Assembly (NCBI GenBank): GCA_030584005.1
Contig: CP129486.1
Coordinates: forward strand, 1,305,556 to 1,369,555
Length of the DNA stretch: 64,000 bases
Reading direction: 5' to 3'
DNA from: Bdellovibrionota bacterium
GTDB lineage: Bacteria; Bdellovibrionota_C; UBA2361; JAFLCA01
Shown here: positions 9,174 to 17,872 of the stretch, in pieces
How positions within the stretch are numbered: position 1 is the stretch's first letter
How the letters are laid out: the number at the start of each line of letters is the position of its first letter
Made by a program: the position numbers and the translations under genes
Notes under the pieces: generated by a model
Database searches by the model: none
What the model was told of the DNA's origin: nothing
The model's input: the letters and a program-made list of their open reading frames with translations, nothing else

Positions 9174-11164
9174 GTCAGTGGACTAGTGTGCATGAGGTGG
9201 AGGGAACCGGGGTGTTTACTCCCCGTGATGCCGCGGTACTGCTACTCCTCGTGCTTGTGGCGCTCGTGCTGCGGCTTGATCCGCTGATCGCGAGTGCCTT
9301 CGTGATCGATTCGGACGAAGCGATCGTGGGGCTCATGGCCAAGCATGTGCTGGAGGGCGGCCCCATTCCCACATTCTATTACGGGCAGCATTACATGGGC
9401 AGCCTAGAGCCGCTGCTCGTGGCTGCCGTCGGCTGGATGCTAGGGCTCGACAACATCGCCTTGAAGCTCGTGCCGCTGCTATTCTCCCTAGCCCTTGTGC
9501 CGCTAGTGTTTTTGATCGCAAACGAATGCGATGGAAAGAGAGCCGGGCTTGTAGCAGCGTTATTGACCGCCGCTGCTCCGCAGAGCTTGTTGGTGTGGAG
9601 TACCAAGGCGCGCGGCGGATTCATAGAGATAGTAGTGATAGGAGCCCTGGCGCTTCTCATCGCTCTGCGCGCGCTTCGTGCGCGTGAGGTTTCGGTGCAC
9701 TGTATCGCCGCCGCCTTTCTCCTTGGCCTCGGTTGGTGGGTGAATAATCAGATTGTGTACTTCTTTGCCCCGGTGGGATTGGCCTTTCTGCTGCGGATCT
9801 ATCCGGACGGATTGGCCGCGCTATGCTCGCAGTTTCTGCGAGCGCTGTGCGCGTTTCTTGTGGGCAGCGCTCCCTACTGGATGTACAACTTGCAGAACGA
9901 CTTTGCTAGCTTGGGTATATTGAACTCTGCACCGCCTGGCCAGGTCATGGAGCATCTCACAGGGGCGCTCACGGTGTCGCTTCCGATGCTGCTGGGTGCC
10001 AAGAATTTTTGGGATGAAGCCGACCTCTTCCCTTTCTCGACGATACTCGTTCTCTCTCTGTATGCGCTTGTGTTTGCTGTTGCGGTGCTGCGCTCCCTGG
10101 GCAAGCTCGGCACAATGCGGTCGCACACCCAGGGTGTGGCTTCGCTGCTGGTCCTCTTGCTGCCGCTTGGCGCGCTGGCCATATTTAGCCTGAGCCGATT
10201 TGGTTACCTCGTGCAGGCTCCCCGCTACCTTCTGCCCATTTACGTTGGACTGTATGTCTTGTTCGGAATCGGGGTGGCTCCGCTTTTCAGGCGTATGCCC
10301 AGACTGGCAACATCGTTGATGACCCTGCTTGTGGTGCTGAATCTCTTTTCGTCTTATCCGGGGAAACGCGCTATTCCCGGGGAACCGTTTGTGTTTGCCG
10401 GTCAGCGGGTGGCACGCGATCACTCCGAGCTGCTGGACTGGCTGCAGGAGCGCGGTATCGCTTGGGTGCGCACGAACTACTGGATTGGATACCGTCTGGC
10501 CTTTGAGAGTCAGGAAAGGGTGCGCTTTCGTGTTTTTCAGGCTCCGTTTGAAGAGCGCATCCCGGAGTATCGACTCGCCTCTGCCTCAATCCCGCTTGAG
10601 CAGATGCCGCTTATTCTGGTGCCAGCTCAGGCTGTTCTGATCGAGCCGGGGCTCGAAGCGTTGGGCATTGCCTTTTCGCGCATCGAGTTATCAGGGTATG
10701 TCGTGTTGTACGATTTAGCACGATCCACGGTGCCGATGCGGTCCCTGCCGAGAGAGGCGGTATCGATCGAGACCAATTTCAATTCGGAGGCTGCGTCACG
10801 GGCGATTGATGGCGATCGCGCGACTCGTTGGGGCAGCGCGCATCCGCAGGCACCGGGAATGATCGTACGGCTGCTTACCAATATCGATAATGCGCTGGCC
10901 AGAATTAACTACGATCTAGCTGAGTGGCCGCATGATTTCCCGAGGGGCTTAGAGATCAGAGCGCTTGATGCCCAAGGTGCAACCCATACGCTGCTGACCC
11001 CGCAAGCGTATGATGGGATGGTGTACTACTTCGAGGGCCAGTCATACTTCGAGTTCTTCTTTCCTGCCGTCAATGCGCGCGCGATAGAGCTTGTACAGAC
11101 GGGGTCGCATACTCTCTTTGATTGGAGCATCGCGGAGCTTGAGCTCTGGGAGGCCGCGCCATGA
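9170..11164 (+). CDS. GT39/PMT-like membrane glycosyltransferase with C-terminal discoidin-like domain
   Basis: A 664-residue polytopic membrane protein starting with GTG. The first luminal/periplasmic loop has IDSDEAIVGLMAKHVLEGG (about residue 45 on), with the acidic Asp/Glu pair of dolichyl- or undecaprenyl-phosphate-sugar dependent transferases (ArnT/PMT, GT-C fold). About ten hydrophobic helices follow up to about residue 400. The last about 140 residues (VSIETNFNSEAASRAIDGD, RATRWGS, LRIRALD-like strands, IAELELWEA) look like an F5/8 type C discoidin domain, a carbohydrate-binding sandwich. That fusion suggests the enzyme holds its glycan acceptor in the periplasm. Neighbours are glycosyltransferases upstream and an acyltransferase downstream, with ATGA overlap. 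The exact sugar is unknown. Confidence 0.8.
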   Translation: MSQWTSVHEVEGTGVFTPRDAAVLLLLVLVALVLRLDPLIASAFVIDSDEAIVGLMAKHVLEGGPIPTFYYGQHYMGSLEPLLVAAVGWMLGLDNIALKLVPLLFSLALVPLVFLIANECDGKRAGLVAALLTAAAPQSLLVWSTKARGGFIEIVVIGALALLIALRALRAREVSVHCIAAAFLLGLGWWVNNQIVYFFAPVGLAFLLRIYPDGLAALCSQFLRALCAFLVGSAPYWMYNLQNDFASLGILNSAPPGQVMEHLTGALTVSLPMLLGAKNFWDEADLFPFSTILVLSLYALVFAVAVLRSLGKLGTMRSHTQGVASLLVLLLPLGALAIFSLSRFGYLVQAPRYLLPIYVGLYVLFGIGVAPLFRRMPRLATSLMTLLVVLNLFSSYPGKRAIPGEPFVFAGQRVARDHSELLDWLQERGIAWVRTNYWIGYRLAFESQERVRFRVFQAPFEERIPEYRLASASIPLEQMPLILVPAQAVLIEPGLEALGIAFSRIELSGYVVLYDLARSTVPMRSLPREAVSIETNFNSEAASRAIDGDRATRWGSAHPQAPGMIVRLLTNIDNALARINYDLAEWPHDFPRGLEIRALDAQGATHTLLTPQAYDGMVYYFEGQSYFEFFFPAVNARAIELVQTGSHTLFDWSIAELELWEAAP

Positions 11165-12434
11165 AGTACGCGATGGGTCGTCGCGTTGTTCGTGGACTAC
11201 TGGCCCTCTTCTTTCGCCGCATTATCCAGAGCGGCGCGCCCGTAGTCAGCGAGGGGCCGGTGTTGATAGTTGCAAATCATCCGAACCAGGCGCTCGATCC
11301 GCTGCTGTTGGTGCATTTATGGCATCGGCCTGTGTATTTTCTGGCCAAAGCGACCCTCTTTCGCGGCGCACTTGGTTTCATAGTGCGGCGCCTCAACATG
11401 CTGCCTATCTATCGCCGCCACGAGACGGCGGACATGTCCCAGAATGCCGAGACCTTCAAGGCAGTGAGCGCCAAGTTGCGCACGGGTGCGGCGGTTGCCA
11501 TCTTTCCGGAAGGGACAAGCATCGGCGAGCCCAGGATCTTGCCGATGAAAACCGGCGCGGCACGTATTGCCCTGCAAACGCTGCAGGAGGGGCCCGAGGA
11601 TACGGTCTTGGCCATCCAAGCGGTCGGTGTAACCTATGGGGACATGTATGCTTTTCGAAGTTCTGTCACCCTTACTGTGACCGAGCCGCTATGGGTGCGG
11701 CGCAGCGACTATCAGGGCCGCTTCGATTCGCCGGAGGCGGTGCGCGCCATCACTGCGTCGATTGAGCAGTACATTCGCACGGCAACGGTCGACCTCCCGG
11801 ATCCGGAGCTGCGGCTCCTTACCGAGAAGCTCTCCTGGTTCTACGACGGGCTTGTGCCGGCGGATGACCGGGAGCGCATGCACAGGATAGTTGAGAACAT
11901 TCTGGCCCGCTCGAACACAGACGTGCGCAAGTCCGGGATCCCGGAGTCAGAGCTAAGAGATTCCGTGCAGCGTCGAATTGATGCGTTAAGAGCATCGATG
12001 CGCGCACTAGGGCTGTGGGGGGGTGAGCGGTTGCATGAGCCTCTCACGCTGACCGCGCTGTTGAGCACGCTCTTGGCATTTATCGGCGCGGGTTTGTTCT
12101 ATATTCCCTATACGCTCACCGGCAGGATCGTGAGGCGTAAAGCCAGTGAGCCGGTGTATGTGGCGAGTATGAAGCTCGGCTTTGGGCTCCTACTGTACGC
12201 GGGATGGAGTGCGATGCTGCTGCTTGCTGCTTTCCTGATGGGTGCTCGGGGGGTATGGAGCTACTGCTGGTCATGCTGTGCGTGGTCTTCCTCGCGGTGC
12301 ACTCGATTCGCGGTATTGGACAGGGCTGGGTGACCATCGCCCGCATTATTCCGCGGCGGGCCGCAGCGTTAAAGGAGATAGTAGGGGAGAGAGAGCGGCT
12401 GCATGCCGAGCTCGAGGCGCTGCGGGTGGATTGA
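11161..12434 (+). CDS. PlsC-type 1-acylglycerol-3-phosphate acyltransferase-like protein, frameshifted near the 3' end
   Basis: Membrane acyltransferase with PlsC/LPLAT motifs: ANHPNQALDPLLL (NHX4D, about residues 39-51), the region FRGALGFIVRRLNMLPIYRR, FPEGTSIGEPRILPMKTG (about 115-132), and a later valine-rich block. Two or three hydrophobic helices close the protein (TALLSTLLAFIGAGLFYIPY). The frame breaks at a run of six G at about 12248-12253. The upstream frame then gives a Trp/Cys/Arg-rich tail ending at 12333. The +1-shifted frame gives a hydrophobic helix (MELLLVMLCVVFLAVHSI) and a coiled, charged end (LKEIVGERERLHAELEALRVD) stopping at 12434, which is the more protein-like ending. 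It is last in the exporter operon (ATGA overlap with the GT39-like gene), so lipid or glycan acylation is inferred. Confidence 0.82.
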
Positions 12435-12973
12435 GCGGATGTTACCCCTTGTTCTCGACCCAGGTGCCTAGGATGAAGAGGTAGCCGACCTGATCCTTGA
12501 GGGGACATGCTCGGGAGGACATTTTCGGGACACCCATCGAATCCCACCCGTGCCCCGTGGACTTGGACACCCATAGACCGTCGCCCATGAACTGCCAGTC
12601 ATCTCGACTAGTGACCCAAATTGTGGACCTAAATTGTGGACATCCACAAAGCCGGTATCATTCACCTCTGCCGACCGCGGTCACGGCTGGCTACCCTGAC
12701 CCTAGGGGCGCATTGCATGGGTGTCCCAGTCTTGCGACTTGTGGGAGTAGCCCACCAATCCATACTCAGTCGTAGGAAGGCCAGCATCATCGGATGACAA
12801 AGTGAAGCCCCCAAGCGCGCGACGTGGATGATACCAGCCACCCCCCAAAATTTGCGCGACAGCACCGAACGCCCATTCTACCTAGGGATTGATCTTTTTC
12901 CGTGAAAGGAATTGTATTGGTGCCGAGCGGAGGTTTTGACCGACCGTCATTGAGTCAATTAAGGAACACTTCT
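12435..12973. other. Intergenic region with inverted repeat, no gene
   Basis: About 540 bp without a coding signal. It contains the 11-bp perfect inverted repeat listed at 12527-12727, a third partial copy (ggacacccat near 12561), the direct repeat aaattgtggac (near 12619 and 12631) and a short palindrome tgtggacatccaca. This pattern would fit a decayed small mobile element. No transposase fragment was recognised. Confidence 0.45.
12527..12727. repeat. 201-bp interval bounded by an 11-bp inverted repeat
   Basis: gggacacccat at 12527-12537 and atgggtgtccc at 12717-12727 are exact reverse complements. Inside is a nearly direct third copy (ggacacccat). Nothing inside looks coding. It may be a MITE or insertion sequence relic or a large operator pair; I cannot tell which. 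Confidence 0.4.
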
Positions 12974-13540
12974 ATGAAAAATATTATAAAGAGTACGCTG
13001 CAATCATTGATGCTCATAGCGTTTGTTGGCGCGCTTTCACAGACGCCTCTGGCTGCGGCCGAAACCGCCGGTGAGATGGAGGAAAAGGCTCGCCAAGCAT
13101 TAACCGAACTCTATGCATCCACACCAAGCGCGAAAGTTCTAGCGGATAAAGCAAAAGGAGTTCTCGTATTTCCTGAAATCACCAAGGGTGGATTCATCGT
13201 GGGGGGGCAGTACGGCGAAGGGGTGCTTTTTAAGAATGGTAAAGCCTCTGGCTACTACAATACCGCCTCGGCGTCTTTCGGTATGCAAGCAGGACTGCAG
13301 AAGTTCGGCTACGCGCTTATCTTCATGAGTGATTCAGATCTAAAGTACTTGAGCAAGTCCGAGGGATGGGAGATCGGCGTGGGACCGAGCATCACCATAG
13401 TAGACAAGGGATTGGCGGGGTCAATGAGCTCCACCACCGCTCGTGAAGGCGTATATGCGTTCTTCTTCGAGCAGAGGGGCCTGATGGCTGGCTTGGGACT
13501 TCAGGGAACCAAGATCTCGCAGATTACTCCGAAGGGCTAA
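12974..13540 (+). CDS. YSC84/SYLF-domain lipid-binding-like secreted protein
   Basis: About 188 residues. The ATG at 12974 has aaggaa 7-8 bp upstream and opens a signal peptide (KNIIKSTLQSLMLIAFVGAL, cleavage near AAAE). The mature part matches the SYLF/YSC84 family: AKGVLVFPEITKGGFIVGGQ, YGEGVLFKNGKASGYYN, then the glycine-rich FGMQAGLQKFGYALIFMSD and the terminal VYAFFFEQRGLMAGLGLQGT. SYLF domains bind phospholipids in eukaryotes; bacterial members are secreted or outer-membrane associated with unknown roles. The upstream in-frame start at 12902 would put 24 odd residues before the signal. A strong palindrome follows the stop. Confidence 0.85.
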   Translation: MKNIIKSTLQSLMLIAFVGALSQTPLAAAETAGEMEEKARQALTELYASTPSAKVLADKAKGVLVFPEITKGGFIVGGQYGEGVLFKNGKASGYYNTASASFGMQAGLQKFGYALIFMSDSDLKYLSKSEGWEIGVGPSITIVDKGLAGSMSSTTAREGVYAFFFEQRGLMAGLGLQGTKISQITPKG

Positions 13541-13562
13541 CGAGGAGTTCAGCTGCATCAAT

Positions 13563-13641
13563 GCGGCGAGAAGGGCCTTGAGGGTTCAGGGATACGCTGA
13601 ATAAGTTCAGCCGATCCTTAGTCTCAAGGCCCTTGCGCCGC
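13563..13641. repeat. Nested palindrome (REP-like element A)
   Basis: Outer arms GCGGCG and CGCCGC, then GGGCCTTGAG (13573-13582) pairing with CTCAAGGCCC (13623-13632). An inner hairpin is built from GGGAT-GCTGAA and TTCAGC-ATCC. The inner hairpin is shared with the element at 26818. It lies 22 bp after the YSC84 stop and may end transcription, although there is no clear T-tract. Confidence 0.6.
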
Positions 13642-13693
13642 GTTGTTGTATGGGCACTCAGCTCGGAATGCCATGGGCTCTATGGGACCTCGA

Positions 13694-14314
13694 TCAAAGG
13701 GATACATCAACGCCCAGGATCACTATTGCACTGTCATCTACATTTAAGGCCGTGCAAGTGAGAGTCACCCTCTCATAATCAAACGCGATAATGGGACCTC
13801 GATCGAGCTCTACTGATGAGTCATATGCTCTCGTTCTACTGCCCACTATTCCAACTCGTATGCGCTCAAGCACGCTAAAGGTTACCTCGCTCCAACTGTA
13901 GAAGAAGTTATTGTCGCGAGTATCAAAATCAAAGACATACTCCAATTCTGAGTACGCATTCCAGCGTTCCCATGAGGCGTCAAAAACCAGACCTGGTGCC
14001 ATTCCGTGGATGGAATTGAATACCCCGCCTATCATCGGAATTAACTCGATATCAAATGGCTCGGTGAACGAAAACGGCACTCCCAGCCATATCGAGGTCG
14101 CATCACGACTTTCATAGTTGTGTCGTGCCTCAAGCATCACGTGCTGGCCTGTCAATGAAACGCTTGGAATGCTGAGATCGTCTTCTCCTGGGAGGAAGTA
14201 GTGCTGAAACGACGCATCGAAACTCCATTCGACATTCTCATCAGCGATTGAGTGCTGCGTGAGCGCGAGTGAAGCGACTAGAGATAATATGAAAACTGCC
14301 ATTATTCTTTTCAA
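13694..14314 (-). CDS. Secreted outer-membrane-barrel-like protein of unknown function
   Basis: 206 residues from a TTG start with ggagg 10 bp upstream; an ATG at 14302 is the alternative. The N-terminus is a signal peptide (MAVFILSLVASLALTQHSIA). The mature part alternates polar and aromatic residues in short strands (EWSFDASFQHYFLPGEDD, ELEYVFDFDTRDNNFFYSWS, RGPIIAFDYERVTLTC), as expected for a small beta-barrel or a copper-resistance-like outer membrane protein. No specific family recognised. It lies 7 bp downstream of the VIT1-like gene and they are probably co-transcribed with the Ca2+/H+ exchanger. Confidence 0.6.
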   Translation of the reverse strand: MKRIMAVFILSLVASLALTQHSIADENVEWSFDASFQHYFLPGEDDLSIPSVSLTGQHVMLEARHNYESRDATSIWLGVPFSFTEPFDIELIPMIGGVFNSIHGMAPGLVFDASWERWNAYSELEYVFDFDTRDNNFFYSWSEVTFSVLERIRVGIVGSRTRAYDSSVELDRGPIIAFDYERVTLTCTALNVDDSAIVILGVDVSL

Positions 14315-14321
14315 CTGAGTG

Positions 14322-14999
14322 CTAACCTCCTAGCGCAATAGTGACTGACACTAATGCGGCACCGATCACAGTCGTTCCCAACCCCCACGCCCACGCTCGC
14401 CTACCAGCATAACGCCCCACGGAAAATCCAAGGGCGAACAGCAGTAGCAATGCGATGGCGTTTGATACACGCAAGGCGAGCTCGGCCTCATTTAAGATTA
14501 TGAATGGGACTGCCACCGGAAATGTAGACAGAAACACGAGCGTAAAGACCTTCCACGCCGCTCTGAAGTCCTGCCATCGAAGCAGAGCGCCCTGACTCTG
14601 TTGGGCGGCGCGGAGTAGGTGTCGCTTGACGTCCTCAAAGGCGGTTGGCGAAAAGCTACCTATCAAAAACTCAGGCAGGATATCCTCAAGCAGCCCACGT
14701 GCAACTGCCTGGTCGGTATTACTGCGCAACTGCATCAGGAGAAATCGTTCACGGCCCCGTTCCACAGCAACGCTCATAAGGTAAAAGAACGCGTCAATGA
14801 TACCCCATGCGAGATTGCATCCGAGTGCGCCAATCAGCATCTCCCGCACATCCTCTCGACCTATGTTGGCCACGCTTAGAGAGCAGGTAAAGGAGAGCAC
14901 CATGATGAGACCAAAGAGGATCTCCGACGTTCGACTGACGGGGTCGAGTACGCGATCTTTAGATGACTCCATGGCGGAAACGCGCGGACTTTCATTCAT
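14322..14999 (-). CDS. VIT1/CCC1-like integral membrane protein
   Basis: 225 residues with a cytoplasmic N-terminus and about five hydrophobic helices. The first helix region LFGLIMVLSFTCSLSVANIG followed by REDVREMLIGALGCNLAWGI and DAFFYLM resembles VIT1/CCC1-type iron/manganese transporter relatives found in environmental genomes. A charged cytosolic middle (RGRERFLLMQLRSNTDQAVA) separates it from a C-terminal pair of helices. Metal transport is inferred from family resemblance only. Its neighbour is a Ca2+/H+ exchanger, which makes a cation-handling cluster plausible. Confidence 0.55.
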   Translation of the reverse strand: MNESPRVSAMESSKDRVLDPVSRTSEILFGLIMVLSFTCSLSVANIGREDVREMLIGALGCNLAWGIIDAFFYLMSVAVERGRERFLLMQLRSNTDQAVARGLLEDILPEFLIGSFSPTAFEDVKRHLLRAAQQSQGALLRWQDFRAAWKVFTLVFLSTFPVAVPFIILNEAELALRVSNAIALLLLFALGFSVGRYAGRRAWAWGLGTTVIGAALVSVTIALGG

Positions 15000-15014
15000 A
15001 CGATACTTTCGCCC

Positions 15015-16108
15015 CTAGCTATGAGACGGGATCAAGTACAGGGTAAACCCAAGAATCAAGTAGAGGAGTATTAGCTGCACCCCCTTGTACCAGTTCGACC
15101 GTCCATCTCCAGCGACGATTGCGGTAAGCAGTACCGACAGAAGGAGAAAGCTTAAAAGCTGCGTGCTGAACGTTAGGTGGAAGGGACGCGGTGCTATCAG
15201 ATAGCTGGAAAGCACCAGCACCGGGGCCACAAAAAGCGCAATCTGAATGGAACTGCCGAGTGAAATTCCTATCGACAGATCCATCCTATTACGGGATGCA
15301 ACACTTATAGCAGATAATGACTCAGCAGCCCCGCCCACCACCGCCACGCAAATTAATCCCACAAAGGCCTCTGACATTCCCAGCACCCTTCCCGCACCTT
15401 CAGCTGATCCTACTAACACTTCGCTCAGTAGAGCAGCGCCAATAGAGGCCCCTATGAGTACCAACAGGGATAGCTGCATGCTCCACCCCTTCTTTCTTTC
15501 ATCGTGCGGCACTGCGACATCAGCAGCAAATATTTCGGCGTGTGTTCTAAGAGTGAAGATGAGATAGAGCACATACGTCGCAAGGAGCAGGACTGATACG
15601 CCTATACTTAACGTGGCAATCGTCGTTTCACCGGCAACTCCCCGAGGGCCTTTCCAAATGCACTCGGCACCAACAGGCTCACGACAGCAATAAGCATCAT
15701 ACTGCTGTAGAGGCGGATAGAGTTTGGATTGTACTCCTGCTCATGATGCCGCAGCCCACCTACCAAATAGGATACGCCTTGGGCCAGAAGCAGGTTCGCT
15801 AAGATGGCACCGATGATTGAGGCACTGACCATCTCTACATAGCCCGCACGCAGGGCAACGACGCAGATTATGAGCTCCGGCGCATTCCCGAAGGTTGCAT
15901 TGAGTAAGCCACCAATTCCCTCTCCCGTACGTTCTGCGATCTTCTCCGTGGCATGCACGATCAACGTCGCGAAGGGAATAATGGCCAATGCAGCCACAAA
16001 AAAAGTAATCGCCGGGGACACCCCGTCCCTGGAGTTCAACAAGAAGCTTATGGGCGTGAGGGCCAGTAACCAATAGACCGAGGGGGCAAACTTATTTTGT
16101 TGAACCAT
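15015..16108 (-). CDS. Calcium/proton antiporter (Cax family), frameshifted
   Basis: Cation exchanger of the CaCA superfamily. The first half (start ATG 16108, QQNKFAPSVYWLLALTPISFLL) contains the alpha-1 repeat GGLLNATFGNAPELIICVVAL, the Cax hallmark. The second half has the alpha-2 repeat VGLICVAVVGGAAESLSAIS. The halves are in different frames. Upstream reading ends LGELPVKRRLPR, while the other frame gives GETTIATLSIGVSVLLLATY leading directly into VLYLIFTLRTH. One indel near 15625-15640 therefore joins them into a normal protein of about 365 residues. The ORF extends in frame upstream to 16264 but the family start fits 16108. It would export Ca2+ in exchange for protons at the inner membrane. 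Confidence 0.85.
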
Positions 16109-16590
16109 ATGATGTGCAAGTCGAAGGAGGGTGCGATCCGCAAGAATCGTCTCACGTTTATCAGCACATTTCCATCGCCATGGCCACGTGTTGAACCCCT
16201 CGAAGCCTTTGGAGGGCACAATGTGGCGGTTGCCGAGTGATTCCTCGTCGATGGAGGCGACCAAGCTCAGGGTGCCTCGGTAATTGAACAGGCCATCGCT
16301 CCCTGAAGGTGCGAGGGCTCTCGCGCCTCTCTTTAGCGTTGACGGATAACGGGCAACCCAAGGCCGCCGTGCATTGGGGTACGTTCAGAGAAGGGGGCTG
16401 ATCCCCAAAACCACCATGCCCAGAGCGATTCCCCCCGGCGCGCGGACTCCAGATCTCGTAAAATTGAATCCATCATAAAGGGAACCCGTACATCGTTGTC
16501 AGAGACGAGAGCGCTCAAGCTAGCCCAGGTAGCTGTCGACTCAAGAAAGCATGCCGGTGGGCGGGCGCCTAAGAGCGGGGAGACAAACCA
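16109..16590. other. Region with possible decayed minus-strand coding sequence
   Basis: No intact gene. On the minus strand, the frame stopping near 16333 reads SLWAWWFWGSAPFSERTPMH. The adjacent frame, which runs into Cax, reads LVASIDEESLGNRHIVPSKG and then FEGFNTWPWRWKCADKR. Both look more protein-like than random and could be joined by one indel near 16335, but I recognise no family and no proper stop before Cax. Treated as undetermined. Confidence 0.3.
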
Positions 16591-17208
16591 ATGAACAAGC
16601 TAATTATCTTCTTACTTGTACTTGCTGCGTTGTTCTTTGCAGCGATCACGGTCGGCTACGCTGTGCTTGGCTTTCCTGGGGCCCTGCTTGGCTTCATCCT
16701 TTGTGTGGGACTTTGCGTCGTTGCGGTAAAGGTCATCAAGCGAAGGGTCAAGAAGATGATCTTCGGCGCCTTTGAACTAAAGGGAGCTGTGCTCAAGGAT
16801 GCGCGGGTGGATATCCACCATGTGCTGCGTACGAATCAACCAAGTGATTGGGAAGCGGAGAATGAGGATGACGATGCGCCCAAGGAGCTCAAGTGGTTTG
16901 AGATCGACGCGACCATTACCCCGGCCTCAGCCGCAGGGGAGTCAACGCCATTCTCATGTTGGGACCCGTGTGAGATCGAGTTCGTTGATTTTCAAACAGC
17001 ACCCCAGGGTTTAGAAGAATACAGCGATAATGACTGCGTCGTCGATCGCGCCGAAATCTTCATCGATGGCAACTTTACCCGTGAGTACCCGGATAAGATC
17101 GCCGGCAACTCTCGTGTTAAGTTCGTAGTGGGCCTTCCTGCTCACCTGAAGCGCTGCAGGCTATGTTATTACGGCCATAGCTTCGGAGATGTGACCCTCC
17201 CAGGATAA
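16591..17208 (+). CDS. Membrane-anchored hypothetical protein
   Basis: 205 residues; the start is supported by ggggag 8 bp upstream. Two hydrophobic helices at the N-terminus (LIIFLLVLAALFFAAITVGY and LLGFILCVGLCVVAVKVI) are followed by a basic KRRVKKM stop-transfer and a soluble domain of about 150 residues. That domain is rich in Asp/Glu (WEAENEDDDAPKELKWFEID), probably beta-structured, with cysteines in CWDPCE and RCRLCYYG. No family is recognised. The positive-inside rule puts the soluble domain in the cytoplasm. The gene stands alone. Confidence 0.6.
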   Translation: MNKLIIFLLVLAALFFAAITVGYAVLGFPGALLGFILCVGLCVVAVKVIKRRVKKMIFGAFELKGAVLKDARVDIHHVLRTNQPSDWEAENEDDDAPKELKWFEIDATITPASAAGESTPFSCWDPCEIEFVDFQTAPQGLEEYSDNDCVVDRAEIFIDGNFTREYPDKIAGNSRVKFVVGLPAHLKRCRLCYYGHSFGDVTLPG

Positions 17209-17429
17209 TTGTCGGGCAAGGCCCTGTGACGGCAGCCCTGGTTTGAGAGGTGGCATTGACACACGGATATTTTCTGCCGCCCGTGGCTCCGTGTAACCTG
17301 GGTACGCTCAGGAGGTCAGTCGCAGAGAATAATGGATTGCCGCCCAACTTCTTTAGATGAGGTAAGCATTCATTTTCAGGCATTTTGCTCGTTTCCATGG
17401 GACATATGAGCGATTTGAGGACCAAACAT

Positions 17430-17813
17430 ATGATTGATCTATCCGGGTTGAGGCAGGAGTCTAGGCACTCGCTGCACAGGCTCCTTTATCGGCAAGAGTG
17501 TCGCGTGTGGCTTCTCGCGGTGGGGATGCTCGTCATTGTTTCTCTTGTGCCGATTGAGGCAGACACCGCGCTTTCAACAGCGTCCAGAATAGCCTATTCC
17601 GTCATAGGGGTTCTATTGGCCTTCTGGGTTGGTTACCCTGCACAAAGAGTGCTTTCCCAGTTACGCGCCGAAGGTGACAAATCCGAGAGCGAGCACGTTG
17701 AAAGAACGTTTGACGATTCGTGGAGATCCCTCTGGGACTTTGCTCCTCCCTTGATCCTGCCACTGCTGCCGTTTGTGTGCTTTCTACTTTACCGCATGTG
17801 GGAAGCAAGATAG
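17430..17813 (+). CDS. Small membrane protein, hypothetical
   Basis: 127 residues with the ATG at 17430 preceded by tgagga at 8 bp; in-frame TTG/ATG codons at 17385, 17397 and 17406 are alternatives. Three hydrophobic segments (VWLLAVGMLVIVSLVPI, IAYSVIGVLLAFWVGYPAQ, PPLILPLLPFVCFLLYRM) flank a charged cytosolic loop (RAEGDKSESEHVERTFDD). No family recognised. It ends about 60 bp before the convergent kinase-like gene. Confidence 0.5.
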   Translation: MIDLSGLRQESRHSLHRLLYRQECRVWLLAVGMLVIVSLVPIEADTALSTASRIAYSVIGVLLAFWVGYPAQRVLSQLRAEGDKSESEHVERTFDDSWRSLWDFAPPLILPLLPFVCFLLYRMWEAR

Positions 17814-17872
17814 CAGATGGCATAGGTTCACTTGTGCCAGAGGGTGGGGGTGTCTTCTGTAAGCGCGGGTGG

